In this document: positions 1 through 6,553 of the stretch, in pieces
How the letters are laid out: each line of letters begins with the position of its first letter
Position numbering within the stretch: the first letter of the stretch is position 1
Assembly: GCA_902795665.1 (NCBI GenBank)
Contig: CADBMA010000031.1
Coordinates: 1-19,131 of the forward strand
Source: an uncultured Rhodospirillales bacterium
GTDB taxonomy: Bacteria > Pseudomonadota > Alphaproteobacteria > RF32 > CAG-239
Length of the DNA stretch: 19,131 nucleotides
Direction of reading: 5' to 3'
Notes under the pieces: generated by a model
Databases searched by the model: none
The model's input: the letters and a program-made list of their open reading frames with translations, nothing else
What the model was told of the DNA's origin: nothing
Made by a program: the position numbers and the translations under genes

Positions 1-365
1 ATCTCATCATCACTCATCGGCTGGGAAAAACGCATTGAGACCTCTTCAAACTTTTTCAGCAAGTCACGGGTTTCGCCCAAACCATCCATAATATTTTCAA
101 TAACATTTTTGCTTGCATCGAGTTTTGGCTCTTGTTCCAAATAACCAACCTTTACTCCGTCGGCTGCCCAAGCTTCACCGTTAAATTCTTTATCAACTCC
201 GGCCATAATTTTAAGCAAAGTCGACTTTCCGGCACCATTAACACCAAGAACACCTATTTTTGCCCCCGGTAAAAATGATAAAGTTATACCTTTGAACAGT
301 TCTTTTCCTCCCGGAAAGACTTTGGTTAAATTTTGCATTACATAAACATATTGATACGACGCCAT
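1..365 (-). CDS. ettA: Energy-dependent translational throttle protein EttA, N-terminal part (cut by window edge)
   Basis: About 121 N-terminal residues of a soluble ABC-F ATPase are visible; the gene continues beyond base 1. The protein starts MASYQYVYVM and has the Walker A motif GVNGAGKST at residues 41-49, preceded by the LSFLPGAKIGVLG stretch typical of EttA. The Q-loop region YLEQEPKLD lies near residues 75-83. Known EttA binds the ribosomal E site and gates the first elongation step according to ATP/ADP level. The start is the ATG at 363-365, with AAGGAG about 11 bases upstream. It lies 34 bases downstream of a same-strand secreted-protein gene with no terminator between, so co-transcription is likely. 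Other ABC-F members (Uup, ABCF3-like) are possible, but the N-terminus fits EttA best. Confidence 0.9.
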   Translation of the reverse strand, partial: MASYQYVYVMQNLTKVFPGGKELFKGITLSFLPGAKIGVLGVNGAGKSTLLKIMAGVDKEFNGEAWAADGVKVGYLEQEPKLDASKNVIENIMDGLGETRDLLKKFEEVSMRFSQPMSDDE

Positions 366-399
366 TGTGGTACCTACTCCTTGTTATCATATATTAAAA

Positions 400-1062
400 T
401 TAGCGTTTTTTGTTACTAATGTGGCGAACACCGCCGATATCATTTCCACCAAAATTTGAAGCACGCACGGCCTGAGAAACAACCGGAGACGATGTGCTGC
501 TTAATGCTTGCGGCAAACTGCCCACATTTCTCTGAATTAAGACTGTACCATCTTCACTACGAGCAGACTGCTTATTGCTTTTGGCCTGATTTTTGGCTTT
601 ATTATAAATATCCAACGCTTCTTTATAGTTGGCATTTTCATCATCTTTCAGCAAGGTTGCATCATATGCTTGTCGTGGATAATATACCGTACCATCATAC
701 ATTTTTATTGTCCCATCGCCATAGAGCGTGGTTTTAAATATTTTCTGTTCATTAAAACGTGCATTTATTTCGCGGCAATTATACAGTCCGTCAGCTTGTT
801 TAGAAAGAAAAGCATCAGCTTTGGCTGTATTATAGGCAATCATCCCTTCTTCTTGATTTTTATCACTGATTGCTTTTGTAACCAAAATTGCCCGTGCCAA
901 CATTTCAAAGGTTGCATATTTTGGCGCACCGCAGGCCATTCCTGTTCCGGATACTGTACCCAAAGCACGCATTTCCTCAATATAACTGGGGGTAATTGTT
1001 GACTGTGCATTGGCAAAGCAACACACCCCGCAAGATAGTATCAGAAATAACAATCTTTTCAT
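400..1062 (-). CDS. Unknown secreted protein, 220 residues
   Basis: I do not recognise this family. The first 19 residues form a Sec signal peptide: MKRLL, a short hydrophobic core, then cleavage probably after FANA. A lipobox is not convincing, because the cysteines at 11, 14 and 15 lack a proper L-[AS]-[GA]-C context. The mature part holds two cysteines (C44, C96) flanking an Ala-rich helical stretch, which could form one disulfide in the periplasm. A short strand-like region with GDGTIKMYDGTVYY follows around 115-128, and a low-complexity Ser/Asn/Lys/Gln-rich C-terminal third. AGAGGAG lies six bases before the ATG and supports the start. The gene has a good promoter (1089-1116) and is followed on the same strand by ettA, so the two probably share a transcript. 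Being real is well supported; function is unknown. Confidence 0.75.
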   Translation of the reverse strand: MKRLLFLILSCGVCCFANAQSTITPSYIEEMRALGTVSGTGMACGAPKYATFEMLARAILVTKAISDKNQEEGMIAYNTAKADAFLSKQADGLYNCREINARFNEQKIFKTTLYGDGTIKMYDGTVYYPRQAYDATLLKDDENANYKEALDIYNKAKNQAKSNKQSARSEDGTVLIQRNVGSLPQALSSTSSPVVSQAVRASNFGGNDIGGVRHISNKKR

Positions 1063-1088
1063 TTGAACTCCTCTAAAAATTTAGCCTC

Positions 1089-1116
1089 ATTATATGAAAA
1101 ATATTTTACTTTGCAA
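1089..1116 (-). promoter_or_regulatory. Sigma70-type promoter for the secreted protein/ettA unit
   Basis: On the minus strand, TTGCAA (1111-1116) and a perfect TATAAT (1089-1094) are separated by 16 bases, so transcription would begin near 1082, about 20 bases before the start codon at 1062. It lies back to back with the rpmJ promoter. Confidence 0.65.
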
Positions 1117-1146
1117 ATAATCTTTACTCGCAATCTAAAAATATAG

Positions 1147-1175
1147 TTGACAAATACGTAGTTTTAGCATAAGTT
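1147..1175 (+). promoter_or_regulatory. Promoter for rpmJ
   Basis: A consensus TTGACA (1147-1152) is followed after 17 bases by TAAGTT (1170-1175), a weak -10. The short leader carries AAAGGA at 1193-1198, eight bases before the rpmJ start codon. Confidence 0.5.
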
Positions 1176-1206
1176 GCAGCAAAACATTGTGTAAAGGAAA
1201 TGTGTT

Positions 1207-1332
1207 ATGAAATTGTTTAGTTCGTTAAAATCAAAGAAAAATCGCGACAAAGACTGCAAAATTGTTCGCCGTAAAGGTCGTATTTTCATCATCAATAAAA
1301 AGAACCCCAAGTACAAAGCTTGTCAGGGTTAA
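1207..1332 (+). CDS. rpmJ: Ribosomal protein bL36
   Basis: A 41-residue basic protein beginning MKLFSSLKSKKNRDKDCK and ending KNPKYKACQG. The RRKGRIFIINKKNP segment (residues 21-34) is the bL36 signature. It belongs to the form lacking the four zinc ligands: only C17 and C39 are present, not the CxxC...C...H set, and this form is usual in alphaproteobacteria. It is a structural protein of the large ribosomal subunit, binding 23S rRNA. It stands alone between its own promoter and a terminator at 1357-1381, not inside the spc ribosomal-protein operon. AAAGGA eight bases upstream fixes the ATG. Confidence 0.93.
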   Translation: MKLFSSLKSKKNRDKDCKIVRRKGRIFIINKKNPKYKACQG

Positions 1333-1356
1333 TAGTTACAATCCTCAAAAAAAGAT

Positions 1357-1381
1357 ACCCCCGATTTGATCGGGGGTTTTC
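1357..1381 (+). terminator. Rho-independent terminator of rpmJ
   Basis: The nine-base stem ACCCCCGAT/ATCGGGGGT (1357-1365 with 1369-1377) has a TTG loop and is followed by TTTTCT. It lies 24 bases after the rpmJ stop. Confidence 0.88.
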
Positions 1382-1407
1382 TATATACAATTTGTTTTTC
1401 CTCAAGC

Positions 1408-1435
1408 AAAAAGCTCCCGATTAAATCGGGAGCTT
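1408..1435 (-). terminator. Rho-independent terminator of the comM/Cys-repeat operon
   Basis: The stem AAGCTCCCGA/TCGGGAGCTT (1411-1420 with 1426-1435) is followed on the minus strand by a T run (1408-1412). It begins about ten bases after the stop of the 808-residue gene. The plus-strand side is also T-rich, so it may act in both directions. Confidence 0.85.
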
Positions 1436-1444
1436 TTATTTTTT

Positions 1445-3871
1445 TTATTTTCTGGTTTTCTGCGGCATTGCTTCCGGAGCTTTAGCCTCAGGATTATCTA
1501 TATAGGCAGCCACCGGTTTACGCCAGACTTTTGGCTTTGGCTTAACTTCAGGAAATGCCTTGCCGCAAATCTCAACACCAAGACTACGTATTGTTGTTTC
1601 AATCGGCAAGAACAAATCTTTGTCACCACGATGAGACAAGCCGGCAACACGGCATTTTTCATCAACCAATATGCTACCTGCTACCACATCTTGAGCAAAT
1701 GCCGTCGTCATAATTTCGGCTATGCCATCTTCAGTATAACGATAACTGCTGACTTGAACGGCATCACCTGCATAGTTTTGTCCGGCTTCAAATACATTTC
1801 TTCCCATCGAAACATATTTTCCTTTTGCCACCGGAGGCAAGTCCATAGCCAATGCTAACGGAGTATAATCAGCAGCCTCACTCAGAACCAGCAAAGCAGT
1901 ATTTCGACGCGGATTTACACGGAAAGCCTTCGCTTCAATAGTTTTTCCATTAGTTGTCTTTACTGTATATAAGTTGTTACTACGATCGATAAATTTTGCA
2001 GAGGTAACAACAAACTGTTCAGAAACCAGCAAACCAACTCCGTTCTCTCCACGACCGTTGGTAACCAGAACCAACGAATCCTTAACCTTGCATCCGCCTT
2101 CATCAGTCAAATCTTCATAATCTACACGCTCAACAATACAAAGCTTGTCAGCCTCATAAATTGCTGATGCAACAACGGGCTCGGGTGCAGGAGTTACAAT
2201 AGGCACTTCTACTTCCGGAGTTTGTATCTCAACAATCGGCTCTGGTTTAGGTGCCGGCACTTCTTTAACTTCAACCCAAGTATCTGCAATTCCAAAACCG
2301 CTTGAAACAGAACCGGAATCCTCAACAATTTTAACATCGCAGATACCGCTTGCCTTCTGAATTTCCATCAAAATTTTTCTTTGACGTTCCATCTCTTCAG
2401 GACTTACTCGAACTGATAATTGTTCTTCAAATCCAGGCAAGTATTGAAGATTATCTGCTGCATCGGCAAAGGCGCGTTGTATCAAGACCATTTCACCATT
2501 ATAATCGCCTTCTTCAAGCTCGGCATATCCTTTTGATTCTCCCTTCCACAAAACATTTGTTTTGCTGGCATCCATCAGTCTCCAAGTAACCGTAATCTCA
2601 GAAGACCCGTTACGACTATTTTCCATCCGAGCATCGTCCCAATTATATTGGTCGCAGACATTCATAAAATAATCTGTTATCTCCGCAGTCAATACATATT
2701 CAGGAAGAATTGTATTTTCATCAATACATTGCTGTGTACTAACCACCTTGTAACAATCAGATACCATATCGGTAAAGATTTCATTGAAGTTCATATCCTT
2801 TTCAACAATACGACCTTCGTTCAAGATAGTATTCTTAGCATTACGACGGCATCCAAAAATGCGGAATTTATAGTTACCCAAATTACGAGAATATGTTTTG
2901 GAATCACCGTCACGATTTATACGAAAATCAACCCATTCCATACTGAAAGGAGCAAAATCTTCACATTTCCGCACTGCTTCCTGAACCTCGTACTTTTTGA
3001 CACATTCCGGCTTGGGAGTCGGTTGCAAACATGGCTGAGAACATGTCTGACAAGGTTTTACAGTCTGACAAGGTTTATTTGCTTGGCACGGGCAAGACTG
3101 CTTAGCTTGACATGGTTTTTTGCAATTTTTGCAAGAACCGCCACCTAAAATGCTACCGTTTTTGCTGCAATTTTTGCAAGAACCGCCGCCTAAAATACTG
3201 CCGTTTTTGCTGCAATTTTTGCAAGAACCACCGCCAAAAATACTACCGTTTTTACTGCAGTTCACGCACGAACCACCGCCAAATATGCTACCATTTTTAC
3301 TGCAGCTCACACATGGACCACCACCAAAAATACTACCATCTTTCGTGGCTGACTTGCAAGGACGTCCACCAAAAATACTGCCGTCACGGCAAGTTTTTTC
3401 TTCACCGGCAAAGGCCTTCTGACGCTCCGAACGAGATGACATCAAAAATTCAGGTTCAGATACTGTTTTTTGCGAACGCGTAACGACTCGACGATTTTCT
3501 TGTGTTGTCACAATTTTGCTGCGACGGTCAATTTCCGCGCGGCTCAATGGACGCAAGTTATTTTCATTATTGTTGTCAACATATGCAACAAAATCAACAC
3601 TGGCTGGAGAGTGACGTACCTTTCTCACTGGCTGCACAGGCTGCTGACTAACAACCATTACCGGTTGCTCAACATAAACCGGAGCAAGTGTTGGGACAGG
3701 TGCTGAACAGTCATAGTTTTTTACTTCCGCACGCATAACATCGGACTGAGAAACCGGATATCCATAATTAACCGCATTATCTTGACATCCGCAGTCAGCA
3801 AGCGAATAAGATGTAGCTAACACACCTATCGCAATAGCCGAAAACAAAACTTTTGATATATTTTTAAACAT
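1445..3871 (-). CDS. Large secreted Cys-rich repeat protein with degenerate trypsin-fold domain
   Basis: This is an 808-residue protein I cannot assign to a named family. Visible parts in order: signal peptide at residues 1-25 (cleavage likely after SLA); a Pro/Val-rich linker; six 15-residue units at 160-249 of the type CSKNGSIFGGGSCKN; a Cys/Pro/Gln/Lys-rich tail at 250-290 with many CxxC-like pairs; a mixed alpha/beta region at about 300-500, whose strands around ITVTWRLMDASKTNVLWKG recall periplasmic lipoprotein folds such as YajG/CsgG (weak inference); a Pro/Glu/Val linker at 535-570; and a chymotrypsin/HtrA-like domain at about 570-765. In that domain GVGLLVSEQFVVTSAKF replaces the usual ...TAAH, and no GxSGG is present, so it should be catalytically dead. 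AGGAG nine bases before the ATG overlaps the comM stop codon, implying translational coupling. A structural or binding envelope role is inferred. Confidence 0.8.
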   Translation of the reverse strand: MFKNISKVLFSAIAIGVLATSYSLADCGCQDNAVNYGYPVSQSDVMRAEVKNYDCSAPVPTLAPVYVEQPVMVVSQQPVQPVRKVRHSPASVDFVAYVDNNNENNLRPLSRAEIDRRSKIVTTQENRRVVTRSQKTVSEPEFLMSSRSERQKAFAGEEKTCRDGSIFGGRPCKSATKDGSIFGGGPCVSCSKNGSIFGGGSCVNCSKNGSIFGGGSCKNCSKNGSILGGGSCKNCSKNGSILGGGSCKNCKKPCQAKQSCPCQANKPCQTVKPCQTCSQPCLQPTPKPECVKKYEVQEAVRKCEDFAPFSMEWVDFRINRDGDSKTYSRNLGNYKFRIFGCRRNAKNTILNEGRIVEKDMNFNEIFTDMVSDCYKVVSTQQCIDENTILPEYVLTAEITDYFMNVCDQYNWDDARMENSRNGSSEITVTWRLMDASKTNVLWKGESKGYAELEEGDYNGEMVLIQRAFADAADNLQYLPGFEEQLSVRVSPEEMERQRKILMEIQKASGICDVKIVEDSGSVSSGFGIADTWVEVKEVPAPKPEPIVEIQTPEVEVPIVTPAPEPVVASAIYEADKLCIVERVDYEDLTDEGGCKVKDSLVLVTNGRGENGVGLLVSEQFVVTSAKFIDRSNNLYTVKTTNGKTIEAKAFRVNPRRNTALLVLSEAADYTPLALAMDLPPVAKGKYVSMGRNVFEAGQNYAGDAVQVSSYRYTEDGIAEIMTTAFAQDVVAGSILVDEKCRVAGLSHRGDKDLFLPIETTIRSLGVEICGKAFPEVKPKPKVWRKPVAAYIDNPEAKAPEAMPQKTRK
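3125..3394 (-). repeat. Six tandem 45-base units coding for 15-residue Cys/Gly repeats
   Basis: The consensus is [C/A]-[S/T/R]-[K/D]-[N/D/G]-G-S-I-[F/L]-G-G-G-[S/P]-C-[K/V]-[N/S], the last cysteine and the next unit's first cysteine forming CxxC pairs. Units encoded at 3125-3169 and 3170-3214 give identical peptides and differ at only three of 45 bases. Units towards the N-terminus diverge more, in both peptide (CRDGSIFGGRPCKS in the first) and DNA. The pattern suggests recent duplication at the C-terminal end. Confidence 0.92.
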
Positions 3872-3884
3872 TATTTGTCATCTC

Positions 3885-5408
3885 CTAAATTTTATAGTCA
3901 GGCACTTTCCAGCGCAAGGACAGAGCCTCAGCAATGTGTATTCTATGCAATTTTATTTCATTTTGCAAGTCCGCAATTGTTCTTGCTAACTTCAATGTAC
4001 GATTATAACCTCTAGCCGAAAGTTTGACACGATTTGCGTAAGTTATCAACAACTCTTTTGCATCATCATCCATAACCGCCGCTTGTTCAAGCATATCCGC
4101 GCTCAGCTCTGCATTCACTCGCAAATCACTGCGGCCAAATTTATCAAAACGCTCACGCTGTATTTTTCTTGCCGCAACAACGCGTTTACGTATATCTGAA
4201 CTATACTCTCCATCCGGAGTCGCGGCCATATCCCAAGGACTCACAGCCGGCACTTCTATTTGTATATCGATTCTATCCAGCAATGGTCCGGATATTTTTG
4301 CTTGATACTCTTGTGCGCACCGAGGAGCTCTGGTACATTCACGCCCTTGCACCCCCAAATAACCGCAACGGCACGGGTTCATCGCTGCAATCAATTGAAT
4401 TTTAGCCGGAAATTGAACATGAGAATTAACTCTTGATATATTAATCATTCCTGTTTCCAGTGGCTGACGCAAGGCCTCAAGTGTTGAACGCGCAAATTCC
4501 GGCAACTCATCCAAAAACAAAACCCCGTTACTGGCCAACGATATCTCACCCGGTCTCGCCGGACGCCCTCCTCCTACCAATGCCGGAGTCGATGCACTAT
4601 GGTGCGGAGAACGAAACGGCCTCTCAAAATTAAGACACGATCCGCTCAGTTCACCGGCAATAGACGCTATCATATTTGTCTCAATCGCCTCTTCTCTGCT
4701 CATAAGCGGCAAAATTGTAGGCAACCGTGCCGCCAACATAGATTTTCCGGATCCCGGCGGCCCAACCATAATTACATTATGTCCACCGGCAGCAGCAATT
4801 TCTAAAGCTCTTTTTGCTGTTTCCTGCCCTTTTACATCACGCATATCCAGCCGATTCTCTTCAACATCCAAAATTTCAGCCTGCGGAGCCTCAATTTGCA
4901 ATTTTCCTTGAAAAAAACCTAACACCTCTTCCAAATTTCTTGCTGATACAATTTCTTTGCATCCTGACCACGCTGCCTCTCCTCCTTGTCCGTGCGGACA
5001 AATAATACCGATTCGCTCTGAGGCAGCTTTTATTGCTGCAGGTAGCACTCCGTTGACATTGATTATTGCGCCATCAAGCCCCACTTCTCCAACCACAATA
5101 TAACGCGAGAGTTTCTCCTGAGAAATAATTCCCATTCCGCACATAATCCCCAAAGCCAGAGGAAGATCATAGTGCGATCCTTCTTTTAATATATCTGCAG
5201 GTGTTAAATTTACCGTAATTCTGCTTGGAGGCAACTTTATCCCTATTGAAAAAAAGGCTGCACGGATTCGTTCGCGGCTTTCTGCAATTGTTTTATCCGG
5301 AAGCCCCACAATTGTAAAATTCGGCATACCGGAAGAAATTTGAACTTGCAGTTCAACATCTATAATTTCCAGCCCATTAAAGGCAACTGTGTGGACTCTG
5401 GATAGCAT
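3885..5408 (-). CDS. comM: ComM/YifB family AAA+ ATPase (Mg-chelatase-like)
   Basis: This is a complete 507-residue member of the family. It has the N-terminal Lon-protease-like ChlI domain (residues 1-170, with GLPDKTIAESRERIRAA) and a Mg-chelatase-type AAA+ core with Walker A GPPGSGKS at 216-223 and Walker B GVLFLDE at 295-301. The cysteine cluster NPCRCGY...C...C at 346-364 and a C-terminal helical domain with RGYNRTLKLARTIADL follow. Known ComM is a hexameric branch-migration helicase that helps integrate incoming DNA during natural transformation, though homologues occur in bacteria not known to be competent. The start codon lies directly after the stop of the upstream lipoprotein gene. 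Its own TAG stop sits inside the ribosome-binding site of the next gene, so the three genes form one tight operon. Confidence 0.95.
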   Translation of the reverse strand: MLSRVHTVAFNGLEIIDVELQVQISSGMPNFTIVGLPDKTIAESRERIRAAFFSIGIKLPPSRITVNLTPADILKEGSHYDLPLALGIMCGMGIISQEKLSRYIVVGEVGLDGAIINVNGVLPAAIKAASERIGIICPHGQGGEAAWSGCKEIVSARNLEEVLGFFQGKLQIEAPQAEILDVEENRLDMRDVKGQETAKRALEIAAAGGHNVIMVGPPGSGKSMLAARLPTILPLMSREEAIETNMIASIAGELSGSCLNFERPFRSPHHSASTPALVGGGRPARPGEISLASNGVLFLDELPEFARSTLEALRQPLETGMINISRVNSHVQFPAKIQLIAAMNPCRCGYLGVQGRECTRAPRCAQEYQAKISGPLLDRIDIQIEVPAVSPWDMAATPDGEYSSDIRKRVVAARKIQRERFDKFGRSDLRVNAELSADMLEQAAVMDDDAKELLITYANRVKLSARGYNRTLKLARTIADLQNEIKLHRIHIAEALSLRWKVPDYKI

Positions 5409-5756
5409 TTACCACCTTGGATTCGGTTCATTATCTCGCCAACGACGTGTGGGATAACTACCGGTTGTCAGAATATCATATTTTGCTGTTCCGTATGGTA
5501 TATCTTTAACACGTTTAAAACAGTCTTTTTCTAAAGCACGGGCACATTCCTCGGCCGTAGCATTAGCTGTATCGCGACAACAAGCCAAATCGCCGGTATT
5601 TTGATTTACTAAAAAAATCACCGACTGAACATTTTGAGGTTTATCCGCCAAAACTATAACTTCCGCCTCAGCTTCACAATCTATCATCTGCTCAGAAGCA
5701 CAGCCTGAAATAAACGCTATCATTACAAATAACCAAAACACCAAATTAGTTCTCAT
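5409..5756 (-). CDS. Small Cys-rich lipoprotein upstream of comM
   Basis: A 115-residue predicted lipoprotein of unknown family. Residues 1-18 are a signal peptide ending FISG before the lipidated C19. The mature chain carries five more cysteines (C27, C59, C60, C71, C79) and ends in an aromatic/basic tail, WRDNEPNPRW. A GTG at 5771 would extend it by five residues, but that codon lies within the apparent Shine-Dalgarno sequence. GAGG about ten bases before the ATG at 5756 makes the shorter start more likely. It is the first gene of the operon leading into comM (no gap) and the Cys-repeat protein, and has its own promoter at 5788-5816. A shared envelope role with the repeat protein is possible but not shown. 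Confidence 0.75.
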   Translation of the reverse strand: MRTNLVFWLFVMIAFISGCASEQMIDCEAEAEVIVLADKPQNVQSVIFLVNQNTGDLACCRDTANATAEECARALEKDCFKRVKDIPYGTAKYDILTTGSYPTRRWRDNEPNPRW

Positions 5757-5787
5757 TTCACTTAACCTCACGGAATTATTTTAGCGA

Positions 5788-5816
5788 ATAATAAAGTCTT
5801 TTGCTTTGATTTGCAA
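5788..5816 (-). promoter_or_regulatory. Promoter of the lipoprotein-comM-Cys-repeat operon
   Basis: On the minus strand, TTGCAA (5811-5816) and TATTAT (5788-5793) are 17 bases apart, with a predicted start near 5780, about 25 bases before the lipoprotein ATG. It diverges from the rpsF promoter. Confidence 0.6.
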
Positions 5817-5844
5817 TAATTAATTCATTTTTAATAAAAAAAGC

Positions 5845-5872
5845 TTGCCAAAATAAACTTTTAAGGTATATT
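5845..5872 (+). promoter_or_regulatory. Promoter of the rpsF-rpsR-rplI operon
   Basis: TTGCCA (5845-5850) and TATATT (5867-5872) are 16 bases apart. The predicted transcript start near 5879 coincides with the beginning of the structured leader. Confidence 0.6.
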
Positions 5873-5879
5873 AGGCTGC

Positions 5880-5940
5880 GTACCTTGCCGGACACAAAGC
5901 CGGCTATACATTGAGTTCCCTTGGAAACAAGGGTTTTGTT
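5880..5940 (+). promoter_or_regulatory. Structured rpsF leader RNA, candidate S6:S18 autoregulatory element
   Basis: Two hairpins are visible. GCCGG (5887-5891) pairs with CCGGC (5900-5904) around an ACACAAAG loop. CCCTTG (5918-5923) pairs with CAAGGG (5928-5933) closed by a GAAA tetraloop and followed by TTTTGTT. CCTTG at 5883-5887 could instead pair with CAAGG at 5928-5932, giving two exclusive folds. Leaders binding the S6:S18 complex are known upstream of rpsF in many bacteria, and the position and CCG-containing hairpin fit. The assignment to that RNA family is inference. The rpsF Shine-Dalgarno AAGGAG lies at 5951-5956. Confidence 0.55.
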
Positions 5941-5964
5941 GAGAATCCATAAGGAGTTTATATA

Positions 5965-6306
5965 ATGCAAAAATATGAAAGCGTGCTGATTGCACGTCAG
6001 GATCTCGGCGCTTCTCAAGTAAATAACATTGTTTCAGAGCTTTCTGACGTTATTAAAAAAGAAGGTGGCGAGGTTGTAAGAGTTGATAACTGGGGTCTCA
6101 AGACCTTGGCTTATCGCATTAAGAAAAATCGCAAAGGTCATTATGTTTTGATGAACATTTCAGCTCCGGCTGCTGCCATTGCTGAATATGAGCGTGTTAT
6201 GCGCTTCAACGAAGACATCATTCGTTATATGACTTTAAAAGTTGATGAGTTCTGTGAAGGACTTGCATCTTCTGAAGACAAAGAACCTGTTGAAGAAGCG
6301 GAGTAA
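5965..6306 (+). CDS. rpsF: Ribosomal protein bS6
   Basis: A 113-residue small-subunit protein starting MQKYESVLIARQDL. The features expected of bS6 are present: the YE-V start strand, the WGLKTLAYRIKKNRKGHYVLMNI core at about 43-65, and the FNEDIIRYMTLKV strand at 82-94. The acidic C-terminus (EDKEPVEEAE) is usual. bS6 forms a heterodimer with bS18 on the 16S rRNA platform, and in several bacteria the pair represses its own mRNA through the leader. AAGGAG nine bases upstream fixes the start. It is first in an operon with rpsR five bases and rplI about 250 bases downstream. Confidence 0.97.
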   Translation: MQKYESVLIARQDLGASQVNNIVSELSDVIKKEGGEVVRVDNWGLKTLAYRIKKNRKGHYVLMNISAPAAAIAEYERVMRFNEDIIRYMTLKVDEFCEGLASSEDKEPVEEAE

Positions 6307-6311
6307 TAGAC

Positions 6312-6542
6312 ATGACGAATAAACAAAATTTCTTTAAAAAGAAAAAAGGTTGCCCGTTTTCAGGCGAAGACGCAATGGTTATTGATTACAAAGACGTAAA
6401 ACTCTTGAGCCGTTACATCTCTGAAAAAGGCAAAATCATTCCAAGTCGTATTACTAACGTTTCGGCAAAGAAGCAAAGAGAATTAGCTCGCGCCATCAAA
6501 CGCGCTCGCTATATTGCATTGCTTCCTTTCGTCGCTGATTAA
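6312..6542 (+). CDS. rpsR: Ribosomal protein bS18
   Basis: A 76-residue basic protein with the family core IDYKDVKLLSRYISEKGKI (residues 24-42) and the SRITNVSAKKQRELARAIKRARYIALLPF stretch that contacts 16S rRNA and bS6. Only one cysteine (C14) is present in the N-terminal CPFSG motif, so no zinc site is expected. Translation probably relies on GGAG within the last codons of rpsF (6300-6303), eight bases before the ATG, which couples it to bS6 synthesis. Confidence 0.97.
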   Translation: MTNKQNFFKKKKGCPFSGEDAMVIDYKDVKLLSRYISEKGKIIPSRITNVSAKKQRELARAIKRARYIALLPFVAD

Positions 6543-6553
6543 GGAGAAAAGAG

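Noticed and set aside
3117..3260. Regular 45-base repeats as a possible CRISPR array
   Set aside because: Units are contiguous, in-frame coding repeats without unique spacers.
3112..3483. Plus-strand open frames with repeated LQEPPPK-type peptides
   Set aside because: They are antisense shadows of the 45-base coding repeats of the minus-strand Cys-repeat gene; they have no ribosome-binding site, and the real gene has a signal peptide and a coupled start.
5757..5771. GTG start adding five residues to the small lipoprotein
   Set aside because: The GTG lies within the GAGG ribosome-binding sequence used by the ATG at 5756, and the shorter form gives a normal lipoprotein signal.
5776..6018. An 80-codon minus-strand frame across the rpsF promoter and leader
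   Set aside because: It overlaps the start of rpsF and both divergent promoters, has no plausible Shine-Dalgarno sequence and no protein-like pattern.
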